DNA from: a bacterium
Lineage (GTDB): Bacteria; Verrucomicrobiota; Kiritimatiellia; UBA8416
Reading direction: 5' to 3'
Assembly (NCBI GenBank): GCA_020048935.1
Contig: JAIFLS010000215.1
Location: 1 to 11,493 of the forward strand
Length of the DNA stretch: 11,493 bases
Notes under the pieces: generated by a model
Seen by the model: only the letters and a program-made list of their open reading frames with translations
The model's database searches: none
Told to the model about the DNA's origin: nothing
Translations under genes and position numbers: made by a program
Shown: piece by piece, positions 1 to 5,578 of the stretch
How the letters are laid out: each line of letters opens with the position of its first letter
Numbering within the stretch: position 1 is the first letter of the stretch

Positions 1-72
1 AATGGGCGGTTTACAAAAGCCCCGCCAGATCATTGCGGGAGGAAATAAGAAAACCGATCAATAACTTATTAG
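1..72 (+). repeat. Intergenic repeat, half B, 3' part (copy 0; cut by the window edge)
   Basis: This stretch aligns with 5491-5560 and 6597-6660. Shared blocks are GCGGTTTACAAA or GTGGTTTACAAA near the start, a middle block around CCTTG/CATTGCGG, and the ending ACCG(A/C)TCAATAACTT. It lies directly upstream of the DUF805 gene, just as the other B copies lie upstream of the diguanylate cyclase and sulfur operon. In this copy GGCGG and CCGCC can pair around TTTACAAAAGC, but the pairing is not preserved in the other copies. The rest of the unit is presumably left of the window. Confidence 0.75.
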
Positions 73-135
73 GCAGCGAGAACCCGGATCGATGCCTGAC
101 AAACAACAACAACCGGGGAGAGAAGGAGTCCTGTA

Positions 136-483
136 ATGAGTTGGTATCTCGCAGTCTTGAAGAAGTATGCCGTATTCTCAGGCCGCGCACGGCGAAAGGA
201 ATACTGGATGTTCTTCCTGTTCAACCTGATCATCGCCATTGTGCTTGGTCTGGTCGAGGGATTCCTCGGTATAGCCGCCGAGAGCGAGCAGAGCATCCTG
301 GCTTCTATCTATCAACTCGCCATCCTGATTCCGGCCATCGCAGTTGGCGTTCGGCGGATGCACGATTCAGATCACAGTGGATGGTGGTTGCTTCTTCCCA
401 TCGTAAACTTGGTCTTCGCATGCACTGAAGGAGATCGAGGCGACAACAGGTTTGGAACTGATCCGAAAGCCGTAGCACAGTAA
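136..483 (+). CDS. DUF805 family inner-membrane protein
   Basis: This 115-residue protein has the hallmarks of DUF805 (YhaH/YhaI-like) membrane proteins, whose biochemical role is not settled. Visible signatures are FSGRARRKEYWMFFLFN at residues 14-30, RRMHDSDHSGWW around 73-84 (the family's R-R-x-H-D-x-x-x-S-G-W-W pattern) and a C-terminal GDNRFGTDP like the family's N-x-F-G-x-D-P ending. Three hydrophobic segments lie at about 24-46, 52-70 and 82-95. The length matches the family, so it appears intact. The start is supported by AAGGAG at 123-128, seven bases before ATG. It sits alone between a half-B repeat and a likely terminator, so it is probably monocistronic. The family is recognised with confidence; no function beyond a small integral membrane protein can be claimed. 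Confidence 0.92.
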   Translation: MSWYLAVLKKYAVFSGRARRKEYWMFFLFNLIIAIVLGLVEGFLGIAAESEQSILASIYQLAILIPAIAVGVRRMHDSDHSGWWLLLPIVNLVFACTEGDRGDNRFGTDPKAVAQ

Positions 484-497
484 TTACCCAAGAGGCC

Positions 498-525
498 GGA
501 TACAGGAAACACCTATCCCTTTTTC
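498..525 (+). terminator. Likely rho-independent terminator after the DUF805 gene
   Basis: GGATA (498-502) pairs with TATCC (514-518), and inside it GG (505-506) pairs with CC (512-513) around an AAACA loop, leaving a two-base CA bulge. The stem is followed at once by CTTTTTC (519-525), a short T tract. It begins 15 bases after the stop codon. The stem is modest and bulged, so efficiency is uncertain. Confidence 0.5.
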
Positions 526-579
526 AGAGGGTAGAAAGTCCTTAAGTGCCATTCTCCCTTTGGGACCTTTATGTTGAAA

Positions 580-607
580 ACCATTGCGACCAGAGGGGTT
601 CAATGGT
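580..607. promoter_or_regulatory. Inverted repeat upstream of the RhuM gene
   Basis: ACCATTG (580-586) and CAATGGT (601-607) form a perfect 7-bp inverted repeat with a 14-base spacer, 70 bases before the RhuM start. It could be an operator or a leader hairpin. Apart from this and the terminator, the stretch 484-676 shows no convincing gene; the reading frames there look like chance frames. Confidence 0.3.
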
Positions 608-676
608 AGGTTGCAGGCGTTTTGAACAAGGGGCAGAATGGGTATTGGACTACCCGCCATAGACAGGGAGACGCCC

Positions 677-1729
677 ATGCCTATAAAGAAGTCACCAAAC
701 AGCGTGCGCATCCGCAACAGCACGGCGGAATTCCTGACTTTCGCCTACCAGACCGGCGGCGACGGCGTGGAGGTGCGGGTGCAGGATGGCACGATCTGGC
801 TGTCGCAGAAGAACATGGGGCTGCTTTTTGAGACGACACCGGAAAACGTGCTGATGCATCTCAAGAACATTTATGCCGAAAACGAATTGCACGAGGCGGC
901 AACTACTAAGGAATTCTTAGCAGTTCAATCCGAAGGGAAACGCCAGGTTCAGCGCAGTATCCTGCATTACAACTTGGATGCGATTATCGCCGTCGGCTAC
1001 CGCGTGAATTCCAATCGAGCCACGGCCTTCCGGCAATGGGCCACGGGAGTCCTGCGGGATTACACGCTGCGGGGCTATGTGATGGACCGGAAGCGCATGG
1101 AGAACGGCGCGTTTCTCGATGAGGATTATTTCGAGCGGCTGCTGGAGGAGATCCGGGAGATCCGCCTGTCCGAGCGGCGCTTTTACCAGAAAATCGCGGA
1201 CATATACTCCACGGCGATGGATTACGACCGGGACGCGCCGATCACCCAGGCGTTCTTCGCCAAAGTGCAGAACAAGATGCATTACGCCGTCCACGGCTAC
1301 ACCGCCGCCGAATTGATCATCCGGCGCGCGGACCACATGAAGGAACGCATGGGTTTGACGACCTGGGCCAAAGCACCTGACGGGAAAATTCTCAAGAGCG
1401 ACGTGGTGGTGGCAAAAAACTATCTTACGGAGGCGGAACTCGCGGACCTGGGGCGCATTGTGAACGCCTACCTCGATCTGGCCGAAGGCCGCGCCAAACG
1501 CCGTGTGCCCATGACGATGGAGGATTGGGCGAAGCGGCTGGACATTTTCCTCTCGGCGGATGAGCGAAACGTGCTGCAAGACGCCGGGCGTATCAGCGCC
1601 GAAATCGCACGGGAGCACGCCGAGGGCGAGTTCGAGAAATACCGCGTGATCCAGGACCGGCTCTTTCAAAGCGATTTCGATACCTTCGCGGCGCTGGAGA
1701 AACATGATGAGGACAAAGTCGCTGAGTAA
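677..1729 (+). CDS. rhuM: RhuM family protein
   Basis: This 350-residue protein matches the Virulence_RhuM family, named after the Salmonella SPI-3 gene. Its members are widespread in accessory, restriction and toxin-antitoxin loci, but their biochemical activity is not established. Recognisable blocks are the N-terminal EVRVQDGTIWLSQKNMGLLF and the VLMHLKNIYAENEL region. The core hallmark is LHYNLDAIIAVGYRVNS followed by FRQWATGVLRDY (about residues 93-128). A helical C-terminal half follows. Length and both halves fit a complete member. ATG 677 is chosen because AGGGAG at 664-669 sits seven bases upstream; an in-frame ATG at 638 is possible but less well supported. The 3' end overlaps, by 26 bases, the start of a truncated gene, so the RhuM gene was probably the first gene of an accessory operon whose remainder has been lost. 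Confidence 0.88.
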   Translation: MPIKKSPNSVRIRNSTAEFLTFAYQTGGDGVEVRVQDGTIWLSQKNMGLLFETTPENVLMHLKNIYAENELHEAATTKEFLAVQSEGKRQVQRSILHYNLDAIIAVGYRVNSNRATAFRQWATGVLRDYTLRGYVMDRKRMENGAFLDEDYFERLLEEIREIRLSERRFYQKIADIYSTAMDYDRDAPITQAFFAKVQNKMHYAVHGYTAAELIIRRADHMKERMGLTTWAKAPDGKILKSDVVVAKNYLTEAELADLGRIVNAYLDLAEGRAKRRVPMTMEDWAKRLDIFLSADERNVLQDAGRISAEIAREHAEGEFEKYRVIQDRLFQSDFDTFAALEKHDEDKVAE

Positions 1730-1826
1730 GGCCATCGAGGAAATCCCGGCACCGAAGCCGGAAGCGCGTCCGCGCATCTACGCCTACTCGATTCAAGGCT
1801 TGATGGTCACGACATTCTTCAATTAG
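1704..1826 (+). pseudogene. 5' remnant of a RhuM-linked gene, GIY-YIG/helicase-like N-terminus
   Basis: A frame starting MMRTKSLSKAIEEIP runs through a Pro/Lys/Glu-rich linker to RPRIYAYSIQ and then stops at TAG 1824-1826. Its start overlaps the RhuM stop by 26 bases, typical of translational coupling. From memory, the opening plus R-P-R-I-Y-A-Y-S-I resembles the beginning of GIY-YIG-containing DEAD-box or restriction-type proteins, in which this strand precedes a G-L-L-K-V-G-Q-T-T motif. Here nothing of that follows: from about 1800 the frame leaves the family pattern, and its last residues are encoded by the A-half repeat beginning at 1813. I read it as a gene truncated at the repeat boundary. 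The family assignment rests on about 30 residues and is tentative; the truncation at the repeat is seen directly. Confidence 0.5.
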
Positions 1827-1952
1827 CGTAGCTATAACATTATCAAGCGGTTGATGCTGCCTGATTATGGATGCCGTGGGGGCCAGTCGGTGGCGTGTTG
1901 GCTGTTACCTTCCAGTGCTAGGGGCTGGCGAAACCAGCGGGATGGCGGGGGG
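1813..1952 (+). repeat. Intergenic repeat, half A (copy 1)
   Basis: It starts CATTCTTCAATTAGCG and aligns over about 140 bases with 2673-2812 and 5280-5424. Conserved blocks are CATTATCAAGCGGTTGATGC, GCCAGTCGGTGGCGTG and ACCAGCGGGATGG. It contains small hairpins: ATCAA/TTGAT around GCGG, GCCA/TGGC around GTCGG, and GCTGG/CCAGC around CGAAA. It ends in a G run (1947-1954) and is not followed by half B. The stretch 1953-2083 shows no gene of its own. Confidence 0.8.
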
Positions 1953-2083
1953 GGCTTAAAGACGGAGAGACCGTGCACAACGGCTTCTTCGACCGACGAT
2001 TTCAGGAGAAAGAGACATATAAGCAAAATACTTCCCGGGATACCGATACGCTGTTGCTGACCTTTAGCAAAAAAATATCCCGT

Positions 2084-2269
2084 ATGAAATTAACCATCAC
2101 AACCCATGCAGAACTGACTAGCCGTGACCGCGCTTTTTGGCAGGCGCAGTCCCCCGATGCTCGCTTGAACGAGCTGGAAAGACTCCGGTTAGAAGCAGGA
2201 AGGTTCCTCTATGAATATCCATCCCGACTTCGAAGAACTGTTGCGATTAATCGAAGAGCACGGGATTGA
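2084..2269 (+). CDS. Small partner protein of a nucleotidyltransferase
   Basis: This 61-residue protein has a W-x-x-x-S-P-x-x-R-L-x-x-L-E-x-L-R core (FWQAQSPDARLNELERLRL at about residues 18-36), followed by LYEYPSRLRRTVAINRR. Small proteins of this layout very often sit just upstream of DUF6036/AbiEii-like nucleotidyltransferases, as here. Such pairs are often suspected to be toxin-antitoxin-like, but I know of no assigned activity for this small family. The C-terminal 59 bases overlap the nucleotidyltransferase gene in another frame, which suggests translational coupling. ATG 2084 is chosen because homology-like sequence begins there; no strong ribosome binding site is visible in the A-rich leader. 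An in-frame ATG at 1973 would add 37 residues of non-conserved appearance. Confidence 0.65.
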   Translation: MKLTITTHAELTSRDRAFWQAQSPDARLNELERLRLEAGRFLYEYPSRLRRTVAINRRARD

Positions 2270-2654
2270 GTACATGATCGTTGGGGGCTATGCCGTCGCG
2301 TATCATGGCTATCCGCGTTTCACCAAAGATATCGACCTGTTCTTTCGCTTGACCAGTGAGAATGCCTTGCGTCTCCGGCAAGCTCTGGTGAAATTCGGCT
2401 TCCGCGAAGATGATCTCCCCCTTGATGCCTTTACGACAGCCGGGAATGTCCTGACGTTCGGCATTGCACCAGCACGGGTCGATCTGCTTAACGAGATCGA
2501 CGGTGTCACATTTGACGAAGCACGGCCCAACGCCGTCAGGGGAAGATATGGTAATGTTGATGTTACGTTCATCGGGCTGGCGGACCTTGTGAAAAACAAG
2601 AAAGCCACGCCACGGATTAAAGACAAAGGCGATGTCGAAGAGCTGGGGCGTTGA
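2211..2654 (+). CDS. Nucleotidyltransferase (MNT/DUF6036-like), probable toxin-antitoxin component
   Basis: This 147-residue protein has a nucleotidyltransferase fold. G25-G26 are followed by D40-x-D42 in the segment GGYAVAYHGYPRFTKDIDLF, the family's glycine pair and metal-binding Asp pair. D91 in PARVDLL is the likely third catalytic Asp. The C-terminal FIGLADLVKNKKATPRIKD and DVEEL match the usual ending of stand-alone DUF6036-type enzymes, where K-x-A-x-x-R-x-K-D is common, so it looks complete. Related enzymes AMPylate or oligoadenylate partner proteins or act on tRNA; the substrate here is unknown. AGGAAGG at 2197-2203 supports the ATG at 2211, eight bases downstream. It overlaps the upstream small gene by 59 bases and is followed at once by repeat copy 2. 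All acidic catalytic positions are present, so activity is plausible. Confidence 0.82.
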   Translation: MNIHPDFEELLRLIEEHGIEYMIVGGYAVAYHGYPRFTKDIDLFFRLTSENALRLRQALVKFGFREDDLPLDAFTTAGNVLTFGIAPARVDLLNEIDGVTFDEARPNAVRGRYGNVDVTFIGLADLVKNKKATPRIKDKGDVEELGR

Positions 2655-2672
2655 GGGAGTGAGAAGGCACAT

Positions 2673-2812
2673 CATTCTTCAATTAGCGTAACTATGACAT
2701 TATCAAGCGGTTGATGCTGACTGATTGTGGGTGCCAGTCGGTGGCGTGTTGTCTGTTGCCTTCAAGTGCCAGCGGCCTGGCGAGACCAGCGGGGTGCGGC
2801 GGGGATGCGGGG
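2673..2812 (+). repeat. Intergenic repeat, half A (copy 2)
   Basis: It begins 19 bases after the nucleotidyltransferase stop with CATTCTTCAATTAGCG and follows copies 1 and 3 closely, apart from a 6-base deletion in the GGATGCCGTGGG segment. Its end (GGGATGCGGGGCGAAAACG) drifts away from the A-to-B junction seen in copy 3, so the B half is absent or unrecognisable. Confidence 0.8.
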
Positions 2813-2829
2813 CGAAAACGAGGGCTTGA

Positions 2830-2861
2830 GGGTCACGTCTTCACATTTGTGAAGACGACCC
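2830..2861. other. Strong hairpin between convergent genes
   Basis: CGTCTTCAC (2836-2844) and GTGAAGACG (2849-2857) pair perfectly around an ATTT loop. With a two-base CA bulge, GGGT (2830-2833) pairs with ACCC (2858-2861), giving 13 bp in all. It lies between the rightward nucleotidyltransferase gene and the leftward membrane-protein gene, where a bidirectional terminator would be expected. However, no T tract follows on either strand, so a binding site or structured RNA is equally possible. Confidence 0.55.
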
Positions 2862-2918
2862 CAATGCTCCTTCCACTCTTAAAGCTCCCATGCCGAACCT
2901 TACCCATCAGGCGTGGCG

Positions 2919-4376
2919 CTACTGCGCCGGCGCCTGCATGGGTTGGTTCGCATTTTGTGATCCATCAATGGGGCACAGGATGAAGTCCCCCAGCGATGCA
3001 AAAAATGAAGCCTCATATCGAGGATCAAGCTTGTCAAGGGTCTTGGAGGTGGGCTGTTGTCGAACAACTTGGGCATCGTCCACCTGAAAGAACGCACAAC
3101 GTGCAGTCCATAGCCTTCTTTCTTTGTCTCGGTGCGCATACACCGCATAAATAAACAGAACCAGCGCCGCCACCAGAAAGACCCTTTTCTGCCATGAAAC
3201 GCTTATCCAGCGGACAGCCACGGCGTTCAGAGATCCAACACCCGTGGCAAGCACAAGAGCAATGGCTGCCACCTGCATGCTTCCCGTAAGACGCATAGGC
3301 AACTCAGCAGCCAGAGCGTTTCCTGTTGCGGCACAAAGCCAGCCAGTCATCCGTGGGTTCGCCAGAAGGATAGTAGCTGTTTGGGCCAATAAGAGATAGG
3401 TAGCCGCAAGTGTCACAGCGGTCACGAACGGGTTGTGTGATATTGCACGCCCCGCAAGCATGAGCAGACACACCACAAGAAGGGGAATCCACAAGCGCGT
3501 CAACAGCGGGGAGGGCGTCACGAAGGTTGTGAGCGTTCCGCCCAGCAGAGTCAGCACGCCGACAATACCAATCCGAGTCCATCTGGAACGGAGTTGCGCC
3601 GCGCGCGTAAGGCTGTATGAGAGGACAGCCAGGGGAACAATCAGCGCCGATGAACCAAAGTGCCATCCGAATAATAGCAACAAACTGATACCGCCAATGA
3701 GCCTCTTCCTCTGCTGGAAAGCTGCAAATGCCCCAACGAATAGAAGGACGGCCGATCCACGCGGCACGTAGATCAAGAACAACATGTCTTCTGGCGGGCA
3801 CTGAGTGATCCACGACAGTGATATTCTGAATGAGGCAATCGTAAGGCATGCGAACAAGAAGACAGACACAAGTGGGCGGCGCCATGTGACAGCAAAGATC
3901 CAGAATAATCCAAAAACGTGAAGAAGCAGAAAAGCGATTTTGAGCGGACGAGTGTAGGAACGGGGTGGCGATTGATCCGATGGTCTGTCAATCTGTGCAA
4001 TAAGGCGAACCAAAGAAGATGGAATGACATAGTTGGCGTAAATGGAGACGCGATTATCGGTACGGAACCTTTGCCGCGCTGTGTCCAACTGGCTCAACCA
4101 TGCTGGCAGAGCCTTGGCAATGGCCTCCGCGTGCACGTGATCAGTATAGAGTCGTGCGGCACAATAGTAGTGGACGGCCTTGTCGTCCAAATCATCTTGC
4201 GGATAGCATGACATCCACAAAACGGACAGATGAATCAGGGCAAGAAAGACTGCTCCACGCGCCCCCCATTGACACGACAACAGGTCTTTCCACCGTAGTT
4301 CTGGAACAAGCTCATTCTTGTTGCGATTGGCACTGGTCATGCCAAACGGTCCGCGCTTCTTCAGCGGATGCATCAT
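2919..4376 (-). CDS. Multi-pass membrane protein, possibly GT-C-like, function unknown
   Basis: The only clear leftward gene in the window encodes about 485 residues with roughly ten hydrophobic segments. The first is around WGARGAVFLALIHLSVLWMS, and the last (VFLVAALVLFIYAVYA) is followed by a hydrophilic tail of about 80 residues. An acidic QDDLDD follows the first membrane segment. GT-C glycosyltransferases carry an acidic motif in that first loop, but I see nothing more specific, so the function stays open. The start at 4376 is preferred because GAGG lies six bases upstream on the minus strand; 4340 or 4424 are alternatives. A 26-codon frame on the same strand (4392-4312), preceded by GGAG, overlaps this start and might act as a leader. 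Base composition is clearly less GC-rich than the sulfur operon, consistent with separate acquisition. The gene stops inside a GGCGC/GCGCC hairpin (2915-2928). Confidence 0.7.
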   Translation of the reverse strand: MMHPLKKRGPFGMTSANRNKNELVPELRWKDLLSCQWGARGAVFLALIHLSVLWMSCYPQDDLDDKAVHYYCAARLYTDHVHAEAIAKALPAWLSQLDTARQRFRTDNRVSIYANYVIPSSLVRLIAQIDRPSDQSPPRSYTRPLKIAFLLLHVFGLFWIFAVTWRRPLVSVFLFACLTIASFRISLSWITQCPPEDMLFLIYVPRGSAVLLFVGAFAAFQQRKRLIGGISLLLLFGWHFGSSALIVPLAVLSYSLTRAAQLRSRWTRIGIVGVLTLLGGTLTTFVTPSPLLTRLWIPLLVVCLLMLAGRAISHNPFVTAVTLAATYLLLAQTATILLANPRMTGWLCAATGNALAAELPMRLTGSMQVAAIALVLATGVGSLNAVAVRWISVSWQKRVFLVAALVLFIYAVYAHRDKERRLWTARCAFFQVDDAQVVRQQPTSKTLDKLDPRYEASFFASLGDFILCPIDGSQNANQPMQAPAQ

Positions 4377-4433
4377 ATTCGGCCTCAAACATATTACTCC
4401 ACTCGGGATAAAATACCTCAACATTTTGTTGAC

Positions 4434-4451
4434 TTTCAATAACTTATTGCA
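4434..4451 (+). promoter_or_regulatory. Palindrome resembling the end of repeat half B
   Basis: CAATAA-C-TTATTG (4437-4449) is a perfect 13-bp palindrome within TCAATAACTTATTGC. The last conserved block of half B reads TCAATAACTT(A/G)TT at 58-70 and 5545-5557. It may be a repeat remnant introducing the toxin-antitoxin genes, or an operator in the divergent spacer (4377-4618) between the leftward membrane-protein gene and the rightward toxin. No other structure stands out in that spacer. Confidence 0.35.
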
Positions 4452-4618
4452 TTGATTTCGCGGCTTTATCAGTAGATTGAAGCCATGAATAGGTTGCGGG
4501 ATGCGCACGGTGACCTTGCGCTTGCGCGTGAGAAGAAAACGCCAATCGTTCGACCTGAAAACAAACCTGTGAAAACATATCTGTTGCCACAAGGCACACG
4601 TTGTGATAGCTTCAGAAC

Positions 4619-4918
4619 ATGCCTTACTACCAGTGGAACAAAGACAAAAACGAGCATCTCAAAACCGGGCGAGGCTTAAGTTTTGAGCAGGTCGTAATGC
4701 ATATTGAGGGTGGTGATCTTCTGGATGTCTACCATCATCCAAATCAGGACCGGTACCCAGGGCAGCAAATTCTGGTCGTCCGCATAGGAGAATATGTCTA
4801 TGTGGTTCCGTTCGTGGAATCAGCCGATGGTCGATTTTTGAAGACCATCATACCCAGCCGAAAAGCAACGCGGGAATATTCAGGAGGCCATCATGCAGAA
4901 AGAAATGAAACTCGATAA
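4619..4918 (+). CDS. brnT: BrnT-like toxin of a type II toxin-antitoxin pair
   Basis: This 99-residue protein follows the pattern of BrnT-like ribonuclease toxins. It has N-terminal YYQWNKDKNEHLK, then RGLSFEQVV (about 18-26), then HPNQDRYPGQQILVVRI (40-56) and YVYVVPFVE with FLKTIIPSRKATREY (59-87). The last block is characteristic of the subgroup often annotated BrnT/DUF4258. Such toxins cleave RNA and are neutralised by a ribbon-helix-helix partner. The partner gene begins 26 bases before this stop, the typical coupled arrangement. The last dozen residues (SGGHHAERNETR) run through the partner's ribosome binding site and start, and are unlikely to matter for the fold. No strong ribosome binding site precedes ATG 4619, but the start agrees with the family's N-terminus. 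Confidence 0.8.
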   Translation: MPYYQWNKDKNEHLKTGRGLSFEQVVMHIEGGDLLDVYHHPNQDRYPGQQILVVRIGEYVYVVPFVESADGRFLKTIIPSRKATREYSGGHHAERNETR

Positions 4919-5216
4919 GGAAGAACAGGATATACTTGACTCGTTTGAGCGGGGCGAATGGACACCCGTCGCCAATCGCGAGCGGGAAATAGCTCGTCAT
5001 GTACAGTATGCAAGAAACACGTTAGCCAAAGACAAGCGTGTCAACATTCGCATATCCTCCAAGGATCTCGAGGAAATTCAGGCCATAGCTGTGGAGGAGG
5101 GGTTACCCTACCAAACGCTTATTGCGAGCGTCCTGCACCGCTATGTATCAGGGCGATTCGTAGCAGTGGGCGGCCGAACAACCGGTCGCGGCGCACGCGC
5201 TGAAGCGCGCCTCTGA
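4893..5216 (+). CDS. Ribbon-helix-helix antitoxin (BrnA/CopG-like)
   Basis: This 107-residue protein opens with MKLDKEEQDILDSFERGEW (from residue 5), the usual start of antitoxins paired with this toxin type. It ends in a ribbon-helix-helix domain: strand RVNIRISS (49-56), helix 1 about 56-70 and helix 2 about 72-87 (PYQTLIASVLHRYVSG). It should bind the toxin and repress its own operon by binding upstream of 4619. AGGAGG sits just before ATG 4893. Family members normally end soon after Y-V-S-G-R. Here a tail of about 14 residues from position 94 (GRTTGRGARAEARL) is encoded by the attC-like hairpin that follows, so it looks acquired rather than functional. Confidence in the antitoxin role is high; its exact subfamily name is uncertain. 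Confidence 0.8.
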   Translation: MQKEMKLDKEEQDILDSFERGEWTPVANREREIARHVQYARNTLAKDKRVNIRISSKDLEEIQAIAVEEGLPYQTLIASVLHRYVSGRFVAVGGRTTGRGARAEARL

Positions 5217-5231
5217 GCCGAAGCGTTTGGC
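5173..5231 (+). other. attC-like imperfect palindrome at the end of the toxin-antitoxin pair
   Basis: GCCGAAC (5173-5179) can pair with GTTTGGC (5225-5231), with one G-T wobble. The left end continues AACAA and the right end is preceded by AAGC, as in integron attC sites. CGCGC (5197-5201) and GCGCG (5206-5210) form the tip around TGAA, and CGGTC can pair with GAGCCG leaving one extra G. The span of 59 bases equals the shortest attC sites. Each core departs from the consensus (RYYYAAC, GTTRRRY) at one position, and no integrase is present in the window. Confidence 0.35.
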
Positions 5232-5279
5232 GACACCATGGAGAAAGCAACAAAGGCTTGGGGGGGCATCACGTCTCGC

Positions 5280-5560
5280 CATTCTTCAATTAGCGCAACG
5301 ATGACATTATCAAGCGGTTGATGCTGAATGATTGTGGATGCCGTGGGTGCCAGTCGGTGGCGTGATGGCCGTTGCTTTCAAGTGCCAGGGCTGGCGAGAC
5401 CAGCGGGATGGCGGCGGGGATGATGCGACCAAAATCGCAGTAATAATCGCTTTACATCACCATGAAAACCCCGCAATGTTGCGCATTGTCAATGGGTGGT
5501 TTACAAAGGTCCCGACAGAACCTTGTTGGAACAGAAGAAACCGCTCAATAACTTGTTGGC
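5280..5560 (+). repeat. Intergenic repeat, complete unit A+B (copy 3)
   Basis: This is the only copy with both halves complete. Half A (about 5280-5424) matches copies 1 and 2. Half B (about 5425-5560) matches copies 0, 4 and 5. The join (GGGGATGATGCGACCAAAATCGC) recurs in copy 4, so A and B are one unit and not two chance neighbours. It fills almost the whole gap between the antitoxin and the diguanylate cyclase gene, which starts 19 bases after it. No obvious terminal inverted repeats or flanking duplication are visible. Confidence 0.8.
5451..5480 (+). promoter_or_regulatory. Candidate promoter in repeat half B, upstream of the diguanylate cyclase gene
   Basis: TTTACA (5451-5456) is separated by 18 bases from AATGTT (5475-5480). 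The same pair, spacing and context recur at 6555-6584 and 11311-11340. It is a reasonable sigma-70-type match at the -35 and a weak one at the -10. It lies about 100 bases upstream of the start codon. A second TTTACA (5500-5505) is also conserved in half B. Confidence 0.4.
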
Positions 5561-5578
5561 CGACTGAGGAATGTGATC

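Noticed and set aside
484..723. A 79-residue minus-strand frame between the DUF805 and RhuM genes
   Set aside because: It overlaps the RhuM start and reads through the terminator-like hairpin; no recognisable domain and no ribosome binding site.
917..1777. A 286-residue open frame on the minus strand across the RhuM gene
   Set aside because: It is a shadow of the GC-rich RhuM coding frame; its translation shows no family pattern, while the plus frame is a clear RhuM protein.
2915..2928. GGCGC-TACT-GCGCC hairpin at the stop of the leftward membrane gene as an intrinsic terminator
   Set aside because: Only five pairs, and no T tract on the transcribed side; may be chance in GC-rich sequence.
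2711..2983. A 90-residue plus-strand frame starting in the second repeat copy
   Set aside because: Its sequence is translated repeat and hairpin DNA; the equivalent frame is not kept in the other repeat copies.
4485..4679. A 64-residue plus-strand frame before the toxin
   Set aside because: It overlaps the toxin gene out of frame, lacks family features, and the toxin frame is the convincing one.
5280..5424. Half A of the repeat as a classical integron attC site
   Set aside because: No matching RYYYAAC and GTTRRRY cores pair at its ends; its hairpins are short and sequential and do not form one long cruciform.
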